Shown: positions 1 to 11,113, counted from the stretch's first letter. The stretch: DNA of 64,000 nucleotides from Heliomarina baculiformis (GCF_019966545.1 NZ_JAIMIC010000009.1:79219-143218); one strand, 5' to 3'. Notes: generated by a model from the letters alone, not told the origin. Numbers and translations are program-made.

Positions 1-3000
1 TTGCAGGTTTGCGGCCATGCCACCGCCCTTCCACGGCCCGAGTGCAACGCTTAGCGCAGGAAGTCCGCGCGACCGGCGATTATGCGCCAGAGAGTCCAGC
101 CCCGCATTGGCCGCGAGATAGACGCCTTGTCCCGGCGAACCCAGACTCAGTCCTGCGCCGGACAGCAAGATCATGAAATCCAGCGGGCGATCCCTGGTCA
201 GTTCGTCGAGTAAAAGCGCGCCGTCAAATTTACCGGCCATGACCTCACGTACATCCGTAGCGGTCAGCAGGTGAAACGCCTTATCCCGTAGGACCCCCGC
301 CGCATGAATGACGCCTTTCAGAATGCCAAATTCGTCTATCTGTTCCCGAACTGTTGTCATGCTGTCCCGGTCAGCAGCATCTGCACGGAAGACATGAACG
401 CGAACGCCTGAGGACTCGAGATCGGATATTACAGACGCCACATGGTCATCCGGATCGTGCCTTCCGGTCAGCACCAGTTGTCGCGCGCCATGCCCTGCCA
501 GCCACCCTGCTGCATCAAGCCCGATAGCACCCAGGCCCCCGGTGATCCAATACACACCTTCCCGGTCGACGGAGAACGGCGCGCTACTGACACGCAGAAC
601 AGTCTTGCCAATATGCTTGGCCTCGGCCATGAACCGAAACGCCGACTTGGCTGCGTCGAGGGGAAACTCTCGCACTGGCAAGGGTTGCAGTTCATCCGCC
701 TCGAACCGTTGAAGTACTGAGCTCATCAGTTCAGGCAGAAGACCGGCTTGTTTGATAACCTCTGTGCCCAAATCATACGGGACGTAGTTGATGTCCGGGC
801 GCTTTGACGCGACCTCTCCGGTCGTCATTATGTCGCGCTTCCCAAGCTCAAGAAACCAGCCGCCCTTGGCGGTGGCGCGCAAGCTCTCCGCAATGAATTC
901 ACCCGCGAGGGAGTTGAGCACAATGTCCACTCCGCGGCCTTCCGTCAGCCTCATGATTTGGTCAGCGAAGTCCGCCTTGCGAGAGTCGAAGGCATGGGCG
1001 GCACCTTCGCGCAACACGAAGACACGCTTCTCCTCGGAACCCGCCGTGGCAAAGATCCGGGCACCACGGTTCTTGGCAATCCTAAGCGCGGCAAGGCCGA
1101 CCCCGCCCGCAGCAGCGTGGATAAGAACACTGTCGCCCTTTTTTATCCCAGCGAGATGTTCAAGCCCGTAATTTGCGGTCAGATAGGCCACAGGCTGCGC
1201 GGCAGCCACAGCATCGGAAAGCCTGTCTGGTGCATGCACAAGGAGATCTTCGGACCCCACTGCCTCGGTGGCATGTGAGGAAGACACCATTCCCATGACA
1301 CGGTCACCCGCTTTGAACCTGGTCACAGAATTACCGACTTCGAGAACAACACCGCTGCATTCGGCACCAATGGTAGCGGATGCATCTGGATAGCTGCCGA
1401 GGGCTAGGAGTACATCGCGGAAATTTACACCAGAGCCGCGTACAGCGACGCGGACCTCGTGCGGTCCGACCCCGCTTGCATCCATAGGCGACAGTTCGAT
1501 AGCTTCGATGGCTTTTTCGCCTGTCACCGCAAGTCGTTGGAGTTTGTTTGCCCCGCTAGCAACACGCGCTCGTTCCAAACGCGGCGCAAAACGAGCGCCA
1601 TTTCTCAGTGCTGTCCAAGCAGGCCCGGTTCGAGTCAACTCGCCAAAGATGGCAGCAGCCGAAGCAGTGCAGTCCGCGTCAATAGCCCTGAAACCGAATT
1701 CGGAGTGTTCTATTGCAAGCGCTCCCATAGCCCCCCAAAGGCTCGCCCCAATATGGCAACCGGGTTCGTCCGAGGTTATCCCTTGGGCACCCCTTGTCAG
1801 CAATCTCAGACGGGGGGCAGAGACGTTTTCCATGGCGAGAAGTGACTGAATCACATGGATCGCACAGGTGACTGCTCCGGCTAAACCAGAACTCTCATTT
1901 TGAACCGGATCAAGCTTCAGGCAAAGCGCAACGCCAGTTGGCGGCCTGACCCGTCTAAAAACCTTGTCAATCTCGCTTGCCACTGCTTCTCGATCACCAA
2001 AGTCTCGAATTGGAAGATCCAACGTCGACCGCGACAGTTTCTTCAAGCCACGAACGGTTTCCGCACTGCCGCCGAGATCAATCAGCAACCAGTCGCCGAC
2101 ATCTTCCGATGTCCCTTCCTCTGGGTACGGCTTCCATTCCCGGATGTAGGTGAGCTTGTTATCCGCTACGCCACCGATCTCCGCCTTGGCCTCCAAAAAC
2201 CGCAATCCCTCGATCCGCGCGCAGCAGACATCGGACGCATCGAATAACGCGATATTAGCCAGGCACGACGCCGCGCCGCGTTCCGTAAGCGTAGCTACCG
2301 CCTTAAGCGGCCCATCGGAGGGACTTGCCAGCGATACAGAGCTGACAGCGACTGGAACGAATGGCGCTTTCTCCGGTGCATCGATCACACCCTCGGCAGC
2401 GATCAGCGCAAGCTGAAACACTGCATCCAGTATCGCGGGATGGAGAATATGCTCAGCACTTCCCGACGGTGCCAAGACCACCCCCGAAGCCGAATTCTCA
2501 TCGATACGGATGTCAGACAGCAACCTGAAACTGGCACCAAATCCAAGTCCGTAACGTTCAAACCGCGCCTGACTTGTTTCCCCTGTGGGCCACGCTATGC
2601 GCAGTCCTTCAGATTCATTTCCTGCCTGCAACTTGCACAGCGCCGTCGCAGTCAATTCCCATGCCTTTTCAGTAGGGACAAACCACTCAAGCTTCTGTTC
2701 AGTATCAGAAATCCGGCGGGCGACGATCTGCCAGCTCGTATCCAGGCTGGTAACCTCAACTGGCTTGAGTAAGGCCAAATCATACAGCTCTGCAGCTTCG
2801 CCAAGCAGGTCACGCGCAACTGCCAACAAACCTTCGATGATCGCTGCGCCGGGCAGAAGCGTCTTTTCAAAGATGACGTGATCATTACACCAATCAAAGA
2901 TTGCTCCCGCATCTCCTTCGAACTGAGTGATATCGCCGGGAGCCAAGACACTTCGACGCGTGAGCACCGGATGCATTCGTTGGTTCACGGGCTCGACAGC

Positions 3001-5703
3001 TGGAGAGTTCTCTAACCAATGTCGACGACGCTGCCATGGATAGGATGGCAGTGGTACGACCTTGCCTTCCGGCCCGAACGCCGTCCAATCGGGCTCTACT
3101 CCGGCCACGAATAACGCGGCACTTGCCAATGCGACGCATTCTGCGTCTGGCAGGTTCCGTCGTAAGGATGCAATCACCGGCACTTCGGGATTATCCACCG
3201 TTTCGGCAATTGCAGCACCCAGAACAGGATGCGGCCCAATCTCCAGAAAGCAATCGTGCCCGACGCCTGCAAGTTCGCCGATAGCCGCGGCAAAGCGTAC
3301 CGGCTCACACATGTTCCGGGCGAAATAATCGGCGGTAAAGCCCCGATCCATCGTTTTGCCGGTAACCGTTGAAACAATCCGGATCGAGGGAGCCGTGGTC
3401 CTAATACCTTCCAGAGCGGAGCGAAGATCAGGCGCGAACGGTTCCATTTGCACACTGTGAAACGCATAGCGCACAGGCAGCCGGCGCGCCTCTAGCCCGT
3501 CGCGAGCGAAATCTTGGATCGCCCTGTCCAGCGCTTCGCGCGAGCCTGACAAAACGCACATCCGTGGGCTATTGACGGCAGCAAGACTGAGCTGGCCTTT
3601 AAACGGGCTGATCCGGCGTAGTGCCTCTTCTTCGGTAACTCCGACAGCAGCCATGGCGCCGGTGCCGTCCGCCTGCTGCATGATCCGTCCACGATGGACA
3701 ACGATGCGCGCCGCCGTGGCCAGATCAATCACACCCGCAATGTGGAGCGCCGCGATTTCGCCAACACTATGGCCAGTTACAGCGTCAGGAACGATACTGC
3801 GGGCCATCCACATACGAGCCAGCGCGACTTGAATGGCGAAGAGCGCGGGCTGGGCGATCTCGGTACGCTGCAACCGCGTGTCATCTTCGCTCCGTGAGAG
3901 TTCCGCTTTCAGGCTGGTATCCCAGTGCGGCGCCAGTGCGGCATCGCAATCATCAAGTGCTGCGCGGAAACTCGGCGAGGACAAAGCAAGGTCTTGTCCC
4001 ATGGCGAACCATTGTGGTCCCTGTCCACAAAAGGCCATAACCAGCTTGCGCTTTTTCGCGATTCCCCCCAGCGCGGCTTGGCTGAACCCGGTGTCCGTCG
4101 CCTCGCTCAGCGCCTTGGCCAGTTGATCCTTGTCATGTCCGACGACCGCAAGACGTGCATCATAGTGATTGCGTCGCTCCGAGGCGGTGAACGCTATATC
4201 ATTAAGCGAATTCGGCGAATTACATAAAAACTCGGCCCATTTTCCCGCCAGATCATCCAGCGCTTCATTTGTTTTTGCAGTTAGCGGCAGAATGACCGGC
4301 CCGACCGGGGGCTCAGCCGTATTGGCATTGGCCAATCTAGGAGCTTCCTCGAGAACAACATGAGCGTTGGTACCGCCAACGCCAAACCCGCTGACCCCGC
4401 AACGCAAAACAGTCTGAAGATCGAAAGCAACAGGCTGTTTCGAGATTTTCAATCGGCTTCCAGCCAGATCGATGTTGGGGTTGAGCGTATCAAACAGCGG
4501 TTGTGGCGGCAGGACGCGATGTTTCAACGTCAGAACGCTCTTGATGGCCCCAACGACGCCGGCTGCGGCCTCAAGGTGGCCGATATTGGCTTTCGCTGTC
4601 CCAACGTAGCAAGGAGCGGCGCCTTCGGCCGCGATCCCCACCGTAGACACCAGCGCGCCAACCTCGATCGGGTCGCCAAGCGCCGTACCTGTGCCATGGG
4701 CTTCTATGAAACTGATGCTTGCTCCGTCGATGTGCGCGGTATCCAGAGCTTCGCGGATCAAGGCTTCTTGCGCCGGTCCGTTGGGCGCGGTCAACAAGGT
4801 CGACTCGCCATCCTGATTTACGGCCGAACCACGGATAACCGCATGGATCTGATCGCCTTCGGCGATTGCGTCGGAAAGACGTCGCAGCACCATCACGCCG
4901 CAGCCCTCACCACGTCCGAACCCGTCGGCTGTAGCATCAAAGGCTTTGCTCCGCCCATCTGGTGCCATGAACCCAACCTTCGACAACGAAACCATTAGGT
5001 CCGGCGTAATCATCAGCGAAACGCCACCCGCAATGGCCATATCGCTCTCACCGCTGCGGAGACTCTGACAAGCCATGTGGATTGCGACGAGCGAGGAGGA
5101 ACACGCAGTGTCAATCGATACGCTCGGTCCTCGCAAATCAAGCAGGTACGACAGACGGTTGGGCACGACGCTATGGACTGTCCCGGTTAAAGTGCGCAGG
5201 TCGACCTTGGAAAGATCCCGGTACGACAACCCCGCATAATCGCTGTGATAACTCGCAACGAAGACACCCGTGCGGCTACCACGCAGGCCAGTATTGACTT
5301 GGCCCGCATCGTCCAATGCCTCGATGGCGCATTCGAGAAAAAGCCTCTGCTGCGGATCCATCGTGTCGGCTTCGCGAGGCAGAATGTTGAAGAATGCCGC
5401 GTCAAATCCGTCAATCTGATCCAGAAACCCGCCGCGGCGCGTGCTCGATTTACCGGGGGTCGCAACTTCCGGATCGTACCAAGCTTCATTGTCCCAGCGG
5501 TCTGTCGGGACCTCTGAAGTTGTGTCCAGCCCCTCGGCCAAAACGTTCCAAAATGCATCAGGAGACTCTGCGCCGGGAACACGACAGGACATGCCAACCA
5601 CCGCAATAGGATCGGCGACAAGAATATCACCCGCCTTTGCCCGGACATCTTTAGCCAGCATCGAAAGCTTGAGTGCGGACATGCCATTGGTTGAATCTGT
5701 CAT
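1..5703 (-). CDS. Type I PKS, fully reducing module KS-AT-DH-ER-KR (partial)
   Basis: The reading frame is open from the ATG at 5703 to the left edge (at least 1901 residues), so the 3' end is outside the window. The KS has its active Cys near residue 201 in DTACSSS, with EAHGTGT and NIGHLE. The AT (about 550-850) shows FCGQGPQW, GHSVGE and the specificity motif YAFH, which is malonyl-like. The DH (about 900-1180) has HVIFEKTLLP, where the usual central Gly is Glu, and LDAVFQ. The ER has IHAAAGGVG near residue 1535. The KR has TGGLGAIG near 1720 and its Ser/Tyr pair (LLSGAG, GVYLAANAG) close to the edge. A carrier domain should follow outside the window. The module should install a fully reduced two-carbon unit. 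ATGA overlap with the preceding PKS gene shows translational coupling. Confidence 0.95.
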   Translation of the reverse strand, partial: MTDSTNGMSALKLSMLAKDVRAKAGDILVADPIAVVGMSCRVPGAESPDAFWNVLAEGLDTTSEVPTDRWDNEAWYDPEVATPGKSSTRRGGFLDQIDGFDAAFFNILPREADTMDPQQRLFLECAIEALDDAGQVNTGLRGSRTGVFVASYHSDYAGLSYRDLSKVDLRTLTGTVHSVVPNRLSYLLDLRGPSVSIDTACSSSLVAIHMACQSLRSGESDMAIAGGVSLMITPDLMVSLSKVGFMAPDGRSKAFDATADGFGRGEGCGVMVLRRLSDAIAEGDQIHAVIRGSAVNQDGESTLLTAPNGPAQEALIREALDTAHIDGASISFIEAHGTGTALGDPIEVGALVSTVGIAAEGAAPCYVGTAKANIGHLEAAAGVVGAIKSVLTLKHRVLPPQPLFDTLNPNIDLAGSRLKISKQPVAFDLQTVLRCGVSGFGVGGTNAHVVLEEAPRLANANTAEPPVGPVILPLTAKTNEALDDLAGKWAEFLCNSPNSLNDIAFTASERRNHYDARLAVVGHDKDQLAKALSEATDTGFSQAALGGIAKKRKLVMAFCGQGPQWFAMGQDLALSSPSFRAALDDCDAALAPHWDTSLKAELSRSEDDTRLQRTEIAQPALFAIQVALARMWMARSIVPDAVTGHSVGEIAALHIAGVIDLATAARIVVHRGRIMQQADGTGAMAAVGVTEEEALRRISPFKGQLSLAAVNSPRMCVLSGSREALDRAIQDFARDGLEARRLPVRYAFHSVQMEPFAPDLRSALEGIRTTAPSIRIVSTVTGKTMDRGFTADYFARNMCEPVRFAAAIGELAGVGHDCFLEIGPHPVLGAAIAETVDNPEVPVIASLRRNLPDAECVALASAALFVAGVEPDWTAFGPEGKVVPLPSYPWQRRRHWLENSPAVEPVNQRMHPVLTRRSVLAPGDITQFEGDAGAIFDWCNDHVIFEKTLLPGAAIIEGLLAVARDLLGEAAELYDLALLKPVEVTSLDTSWQIVARRISDTEQKLEWFVPTEKAWELTATALCKLQAGNESEGLRIAWPTGETSQARFERYGLGFGASFRLLSDIRIDENSASGVVLAPSGSAEHILHPAILDAVFQLALIAAEGVIDAPEKAPFVPVAVSSVSLASPSDGPLKAVATLTERGAASCLANIALFDASDVCCARIEGLRFLEAKAEIGGVADNKLTYIREWKPYPEEGTSEDVGDWLLIDLGGSAETVRGLKKLSRSTLDLPIRDFGDREAVASEIDKVFRRVRPPTGVALCLKLDPVQNESSGLAGAVTCAIHVIQSLLAMENVSAPRLRLLTRGAQGITSDEPGCHIGASLWGAMGALAIEHSEFGFRAIDADCTASAAAIFGELTRTGPAWTALRNGARFAPRLERARVASGANKLQRLAVTGEKAIEAIELSPMDASGVGPHEVRVAVRGSGVNFRDVLLALGSYPDASATIGAECSGVVLEVGNSVTRFKAGDRVMGMVSSSHATEAVGSEDLLVHAPDRLSDAVAAAQPVAYLTANYGLEHLAGIKKGDSVLIHAAAGGVGLAALRIAKNRGARIFATAGSEEKRVFVLREGAAHAFDSRKADFADQIMRLTEGRGVDIVLNSLAGEFIAESLRATAKGGWFLELGKRDIMTTGEVASKRPDINYVPYDLGTEVIKQAGLLPELMSSVLQRFEADELQPLPVREFPLDAAKSAFRFMAEAKHIGKTVLRVSSAPFSVDREGVYWITGGLGAIGLDAAGWLAGHGARQLVLTGRHDPDDHVASVISDLESSGVRVHVFRADAADRDSMTTVREQIDEFGILKGVIHAAGVLRDKAFHLLTATDVREVMAGKFDGALLLDELTRDRPLDFMILLSGAGLSLGSPGQGVYLAANAGLDSLAHNRRSRGLPALSVALGPWKGGGMAANLQ

Positions 5704-8700
5704 CCTCGCACCTCTGTGCGCTTCGGACGCAAAGCTAAGGCGAGATCGTCGTCGCTTTTGTCGGCGAGAACCTCAGCCAGATCGTCGAACGAGAACCCAG
5801 CGTCCTGCGAGGACAAGTCTTTCGTCGAAATCTCTTGGGATTTTGTAGCCGGCGAACCTACCCCGTTTTCAGCCAGATGACGCGCAAGCGCGGTGACAGT
5901 TGGATAATTCCAGGCAAGCGTAGCAGGAAGGCGGCGACCAAGTTTGCGTTCCAGCTCGGCACGCAATTCCATAGCCATCAAAGAGTTCAAGCCGAGCGCA
6001 CCAAAAGCGACATCCGGGTCAATCGTGTCCGGCGCAATCTGCAACACTGAACCTGCCGCCCTTCGAACCAAATCGAGTATCAACACTCGCCTTTCCTGCG
6101 GCGTGGCTTTTTCAGGAAGCGCAGAAAAAAGCACAGGAACCGGACCCGCCGCCCGGACAAGTTCCCCAAATACAGCGCGCTTGCGGTCAGCTGTTGCAGC
6201 GAAAGTCGACCAATCCAGATCCATAACAATAGCTGATCGATTGCTACGTACAATCGACCCCAACAGCGGTTCGAGCTGGTCAGGATCCAGCGTGCGCGCG
6301 CCAACTCTTTCAAGTTCGCTGGAATCGGTAAAGTCCCCGGTCTGCTCATGCATGCCGGTCCCGGCCCACGCACTCCAAGAGATGCTGAGGGCCGGTTGTC
6401 CTCTTAGGCGGCGCCTTTCCGCGACCGCTTCGGCACCGGTATTAGCGGCAGCGTAATTCGCCATACCAATCGGAGCGAGCGTTGAAGCGATAGAGGAAAA
6501 AATAACATACAAATCCAGATTGGGCAGAAGCCGGTCGAGAACCTTGGCACCTTCTAATTTTGCCTGCAGGACAGTGTCGAAATCCGCCTCGTTTATTTGC
6601 GCCGCCAGCCCGTTGCGCACACGACCGGCGGCATGGATCAGAGCTTTTATCGGGGGACGTCGCTCGGCCTCATAACCTGCAAGAGCTTCTCGCATCACGG
6701 TCTCATCAGACACGTCTGCAGCAATATAATGTACCGATGCGCCACTTGCCTCGATCGAGCATAGATTGGCAATTGCCCGACCGGCATGCGTTTCAGAACC
6801 AACCGTTTGCCACTTCGACCGAGGCGGCAGCGGCGTACGACCGAGCAATACGAGATGGCGCGCGCCTTCGGCGGCTAATCGTCGTGCAACACGGGTTCCG
6901 ACGCCGCCAAGACCGCCGGTGATGAGACAGGCCGCATCAGCACGCCACGGCAAAGCGCTAGCGGAAGGCGCGGCAAGCCCGCTTTTCAGGCGAGGCAGTT
7001 TGCAATCATTACCACATAACGCAATCTCGTCTTCGTCCGGAAATCCGATCAGCGCCTGTATAGCCAATGCAGCCGACCGCTCTGGTTCCTCCGCGGGGTC
7101 AAGATCGATCAGCCGAACCGGTGGTTCAGGTTGTTCCTTCGCGACCACCCGTGCCGCACCCCATAGCGCAGCGTGATCTGGAGCGCCCCGTTTCCCCGTC
7201 TCACCGATGTCCGGTGTCATTGCGCCTAGGGTTACATAGACAAGCTGGCGAGGGCGGGAATCCTGCGCTTGCAGGCACTGATTCAAAGCGACCGGCAGCC
7301 TCGCCGCTGCCCGGCCTTCCGGCGCCAGCGCGATGATCGAAACACCATCCAGTTCTTCGCCGGCAGCGTCCTCCAGACATCCGACGCGCGCTTTTGCGCC
7401 GTTGACCTCGAGCGCATCCCGAATGCTGAGAGCCATCCGGTCCTCTGGGCTGTCGCCAAGAACAAACCAATTGGACAAATCCGTTTCCGGCGAGATCACC
7501 GATATATCTGCCGTATGCCACTCGACGTGATAAAGCCAACCTTTGGTTTCCGCGTCTGGCTGAGGCAGCCGGTCCGCATGGGCGCCGAAACCAATCTCGG
7601 CTTCCTGAACCCAATATCTTTCGCGTTGCCACGGATAGCCCGGCAAATCGGTTGCACGCGGACTGTCTCCATACAGACTCCGCCAATCCAGTGAACACCC
7701 GACTGTCCAGAGACCGGCGGCACAGGCAACCATCGCATCACCGCTGTCGACATCCCTCTTGCCACAAGCGTAGGCATGGACAGTCTCTCCCAGATCGCTG
7801 CCGATATCCATGATCGAAGGCAGAAGCACCGGGTGAGCGCCAAGTTCGACAAAAACGGCCCCACCCGCGCCGATGGCTTTGCGCACAGCGGTATCGAAAA
7901 GAACCGGCTGTCTGAGATTTTCACCCCAGTAATCCGCGACGAGCTCAGTGCCGGCAACTTCGCGTCCCAAGACAGTCGAGATTATAGGTATCTCGCCAGT
8001 CTGCGCAGTCAGATTCGACAGACCGCCGCTTAGTTCTATCGCAAGCGGTTCCATCTGGGCACTGTGCGAGGCGACATCGACATTCACCCGCCGACAAAAA
8101 ATCCCTTCGTGCTCAAGCTTGGTAAGAAACTTGTCCAGCGCCACCGTCTCGCCAGAAACGACCGAGCTTCTCGGCCCGTTCCTCGCGGCAAGTCCTAGGC
8201 CAGGATATTCCCGCAGGCGGGTTTCGAGTGCCTCTTCGACAAGCTCGACAAGTGCCATTCCGCCGTTGCCACTCAAATCAGCCATCAGAAGACTGCGCTT
8301 CGCGACAATCTGCATCGCATCGTCGAGAGAAAGGCATCCTGAAATTGTCGCCGCGGCAACCTCGCCCATGCTGTGACCGACAACCATATCAGGGTGAATA
8401 CCCATCGCTTTCAGCAGATTGGCATATGAAATCGCCAAGGCCACCAGCGTCGGTTGTATCACATCGATCCGCGTATTATCCGGCAAGTCGTCAATCGTCA
8501 GAACGTCTTCGAGATGCCAGTCGACGAACTTTGAAAGTGCTTCGGAGCAGTCGGCAATAGATTTGCTAAATACGGAGCTGTTTTTCAACAATTCCCGAGC
8601 CATACCTTGCCATTGGCCCCCTTGACCTGGAGCAACGAAAACGATTTTTGGAGTTGGATCAGAGGCCAATCCACGCAAGCCCGAACTTTCGCCAGCAGCG

Positions 8701-10253
8701 AGAGCACGAAGCTCTGTCAGTATTTCGTCTGAGCCATATCCGCCAAGAACCGCGCGTTCCATCAAGCCGGTCCGGTGCTGCGACGCCGCTGCGCAAACTG
8801 GCTCAAGGTCGGCATCACAGGATCGTTCAATCATATCGAGGTAGCGCCCGGCAAGAGCCTGAAGCCCAGACCCTGTCTGTGCTGAAATTGGCAAGACGGG
8901 AGTGAAATCCGTGAGTACGCGATGCGAGTGGCACCGGGTCATGCTCGGGGCAGGGGGCGACTGCAACACGACGTGGCTATTGGATCCGGCGATGCCAAAA
9001 CTGTTGACCCCGGCCAGCCACCCGGTTTCGCTTTCGGGAAGGGTCTGGCGGGCCTTCGGGATAGCCACACTCATGCCATCCCAATCGACCTCCGGGTTCG
9101 GCGTTTTCAAATGGAGGCTCGGTGGCACTTCGCCGTGCTTCAAAATGAGCGCCGTCTTGATCAGACCTGCCAGCCCTGCGGCACCCTCAGTATGTCCGAT
9201 ATTGGTTTTCACCGACCCGACGAACAGCTTTTCATGCCGACGATCACCGACAATTTCGCCTATAGCGCCAAGTTCCACGGGATCGCCTTTTCGGGTGCCG
9301 GTGCCATGCGCTTCGACATAAGATATCTGCCTGGCCTTGACGCCCGCGTCGGCAAGCGCCGAACGTAGCAACTGTTCCTGACCGCCTCGTCCCGGCGTGC
9401 CAAAGGACTGCCCGCTGCGGCCGTCGTTATTGACGGCGCTGCCGCGCACAACCGCGTGGATCCTGTCTCCGTCCGCCAGCGCCCGGTCGAGCCGTTTCAA
9501 CAGAAGCATACCCGCGCCTTCACTGCGCACATATCCGTCTCCGTCCGCGTCGCCGAACTTGCAACGCCCATCGGGTGCCATCATCCTGCTTTGAGAGAAG
9601 CCTATTGTGATATGCGGGCTAAGAATGATATTGACGCCCGCCGCAAAGGCCATCTCGCTCTCACCGCTACGCAGGCTTTGCAGAGCTAGGTGGACAGCCG
9701 TCAGCGATGACGCACAGGCAGTATCGATCGAGAGGCTTGGGCCTTGAAGACCAAGACAGTATGAAAGGCGGCCGGGCGTCGCATAGCGACCGCTACCGGA
9801 GGTCTTGCGGAAATCCATTCCTCCTTCATGACGAAGAAGCCGCGCTTCGAAATCCGATACCCATTGCCCAACAAAAACGCCGACCGGGCGACCCCGAAGT
9901 TGTGCGGCATCTATGCCTGCGTCTTCTATCGCTTCCCAAGCGGTCTCAAGCACCAGCCTCTGCCCAGGATCCATGCTTTCAGCGTCGCGCGGAGCGATCC
10001 CGAAGAACCGGGCATCGAAGCTTTCTATATCCTTGAGAAAACCGCCATGGCGGGTGATGATGTGACCGGCTTTTGCCGGTGCAGGGTCGTAGAGACGACC
10101 CAAATCCATGCGATCAGGCGGAATCTCGGTAATAGCGTCGCCGCCTTCCATCAGAAAACGCCAAAATTCTTCGGTAGAAGAGAGCCCTCCCGGAAATCTT
10201 AGCCCGATGCCGACGATCGCGGCCGAGCGGGACGGATCGTAAACTTGGTTCAC
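5700..10253 (-). CDS. Type I PKS module KS-AT-KR-ACP
   Basis: This 1517-residue modular polyketide synthase starts at GTG, whose GTGA overlaps the stop of the thioesterase gene. The KS (about 10-430) has Cys180 in DTACASS, EAHGTGT and NIGHTE. The AT (about 540-840) has APGQGGQWQG, GHSMGE and VASH at the specificity position; VASH resembles the YASH motif of methylmalonyl-type ATs rather than HAFH. The KR (about 1110-1300) has LITGGLGGVG and the Tyr motif NYAAANTG; an LDD motif is absent (HAAGRVRNG), suggesting an A-type KR. The ACP (about 1420-1490) carries its Ser in LGLNSLMAM. There is no DH or ER, so the expected product is a beta-hydroxy, possibly alpha-methyl, intermediate handed to the next module. 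The starter unit is not indicated. Confidence 0.95.
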   Translation of the reverse strand: MNQVYDPSRSAAIVGIGLRFPGGLSSTEEFWRFLMEGGDAITEIPPDRMDLGRLYDPAPAKAGHIITRHGGFLKDIESFDARFFGIAPRDAESMDPGQRLVLETAWEAIEDAGIDAAQLRGRPVGVFVGQWVSDFEARLLRHEGGMDFRKTSGSGRYATPGRLSYCLGLQGPSLSIDTACASSLTAVHLALQSLRSGESEMAFAAGVNIILSPHITIGFSQSRMMAPDGRCKFGDADGDGYVRSEGAGMLLLKRLDRALADGDRIHAVVRGSAVNNDGRSGQSFGTPGRGGQEQLLRSALADAGVKARQISYVEAHGTGTRKGDPVELGAIGEIVGDRRHEKLFVGSVKTNIGHTEGAAGLAGLIKTALILKHGEVPPSLHLKTPNPEVDWDGMSVAIPKARQTLPESETGWLAGVNSFGIAGSNSHVVLQSPPAPSMTRCHSHRVLTDFTPVLPISAQTGSGLQALAGRYLDMIERSCDADLEPVCAAASQHRTGLMERAVLGGYGSDEILTELRALAAGESSGLRGLASDPTPKIVFVAPGQGGQWQGMARELLKNSSVFSKSIADCSEALSKFVDWHLEDVLTIDDLPDNTRIDVIQPTLVALAISYANLLKAMGIHPDMVVGHSMGEVAAATISGCLSLDDAMQIVAKRSLLMADLSGNGGMALVELVEEALETRLREYPGLGLAARNGPRSSVVSGETVALDKFLTKLEHEGIFCRRVNVDVASHSAQMEPLAIELSGGLSNLTAQTGEIPIISTVLGREVAGTELVADYWGENLRQPVLFDTAVRKAIGAGGAVFVELGAHPVLLPSIMDIGSDLGETVHAYACGKRDVDSGDAMVACAAGLWTVGCSLDWRSLYGDSPRATDLPGYPWQRERYWVQEAEIGFGAHADRLPQPDAETKGWLYHVEWHTADISVISPETDLSNWFVLGDSPEDRMALSIRDALEVNGAKARVGCLEDAAGEELDGVSIIALAPEGRAAARLPVALNQCLQAQDSRPRQLVYVTLGAMTPDIGETGKRGAPDHAALWGAARVVAKEQPEPPVRLIDLDPAEEPERSAALAIQALIGFPDEDEIALCGNDCKLPRLKSGLAAPSASALPWRADAACLITGGLGGVGTRVARRLAAEGARHLVLLGRTPLPPRSKWQTVGSETHAGRAIANLCSIEASGASVHYIAADVSDETVMREALAGYEAERRPPIKALIHAAGRVRNGLAAQINEADFDTVLQAKLEGAKVLDRLLPNLDLYVIFSSIASTLAPIGMANYAAANTGAEAVAERRRLRGQPALSISWSAWAGTGMHEQTGDFTDSSELERVGARTLDPDQLEPLLGSIVRSNRSAIVMDLDWSTFAATADRKRAVFGELVRAAGPVPVLFSALPEKATPQERRVLILDLVRRAAGSVLQIAPDTIDPDVAFGALGLNSLMAMELRAELERKLGRRLPATLAWNYPTVTALARHLAENGVGSPATKSQEISTKDLSSQDAGFSFDDLAEVLADKSDDDLALALRPKRTEVRG

Positions 10254-11113
10254 GGCTGCAGCCGTTGCCTTGGACTGTCGCCTAGCGCGTATTTCAGCGT
10301 TTCGGCAATCTCGTCCAGCAGTGCTTCGCGCTGATTGTCGAGGAAGAAATGATCGCCCTCAAACATCATTCTTCGGTAGCCGTAAGAGGTCCAGTCTTGC
10401 CAGTAATCGATCAAATCGGCCGAAATAATTGAATCCGAAAGCCCGCCGAATGTCGTGATCGGGGCTGGAATGTCTACTACACGCTGGCCTTCGATTAGCT
10501 CAAGCGAACGAATGTCTGCGCGTAGCGCCGGAAGGAGCATCGCAAGGATATCAGGTTCGTTAAGTATTTGCTCCGGAATGCCGCCATAGCGCGTGTTGAT
10601 CTCGGAAACGAAATCGTCATCGCTCATGTGCGACATAGGCGATACAGGGCTCGGACAATTTGGTGGATGCCGCGCGGACAGGAACAGATGAACCGGCACT
10701 GGACAGCCCTCGCGTTCCAGTTCCAAGCAGGTAAAAGCCGCAAGTGTTGCGCCAAAACTATGGCCGAAAAAGGCATAGGGTCGGTCGGTCAGTGGCGCGA
10801 TCGCTTTGGCAAGACGCGTGGCAAGATCGGGTATAGAAGCCACCGCCGGTTCGCCAAGACGATTGGCGCGACCGGGTGGCTGCACGGGGTACACATCCAG
10901 AACCCCTGGCCGCGCATTGATCCATGGCCGGTACATCGCGGCACCGTAGCCAGCACAGGGAAAGCAGAACAGGCGGACACCATCATTCGTCCGCGCCCCG
11001 GGACGCAGAAACCACTTCTCGTCTGTCGACTCAGAGGATACTCGATCGGGGCTCGATACTAAACTTTGAGACCGCTTTCTTGCGGGGATCTCTGGCTTGG
11101 GAAAGTCGCGCAA
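10250..11113 (-). CDS. Type II (editing) thioesterase
   Basis: A stand-alone alpha/beta-hydrolase thioesterase of the GrsT/type II family that removes stalled or wrong acyl groups from carrier domains. Visible features are the entry motif LFCFPCAGYGAA, the nucleophile elbow GHSFGA, and LFLSARHPPNCPSP, which is typical of the family. No ATG is available. A TTG at 11113 sits about 7 nt after an AGGAG and is preferred; a TTG at 11131 is the longer alternative. About 35 poorly conserved residues precede the fold. The gene lies between the flippase gene (120 bp upstream) and the PKS, with GTGA coupling. It could also release product, because no module in the window ends in a TE domain. Confidence 0.88.
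   Translation of the reverse strand: MRDFPKPEIPARKRSQSLVSSPDRVSSESTDEKWFLRPGARTNDGVRLFCFPCAGYGAAMYRPWINARPGVLDVYPVQPPGRANRLGEPAVASIPDLATRLAKAIAPLTDRPYAFFGHSFGATLAAFTCLELEREGCPVPVHLFLSARHPPNCPSPVSPMSHMSDDDFVSEINTRYGGIPEQILNEPDILAMLLPALRADIRSLELIEGQRVVDIPAPITTFGGLSDSIISADLIDYWQDWTSYGYRRMMFEGDHFFLDNQREALLDEIAETLKYALGDSPRQRLQP

Noticed and set aside
4360..4998. 212-residue rightward frame
   Set aside because: Antisense to the KS domain of the partial PKS; no ribosome binding site or family similarity.
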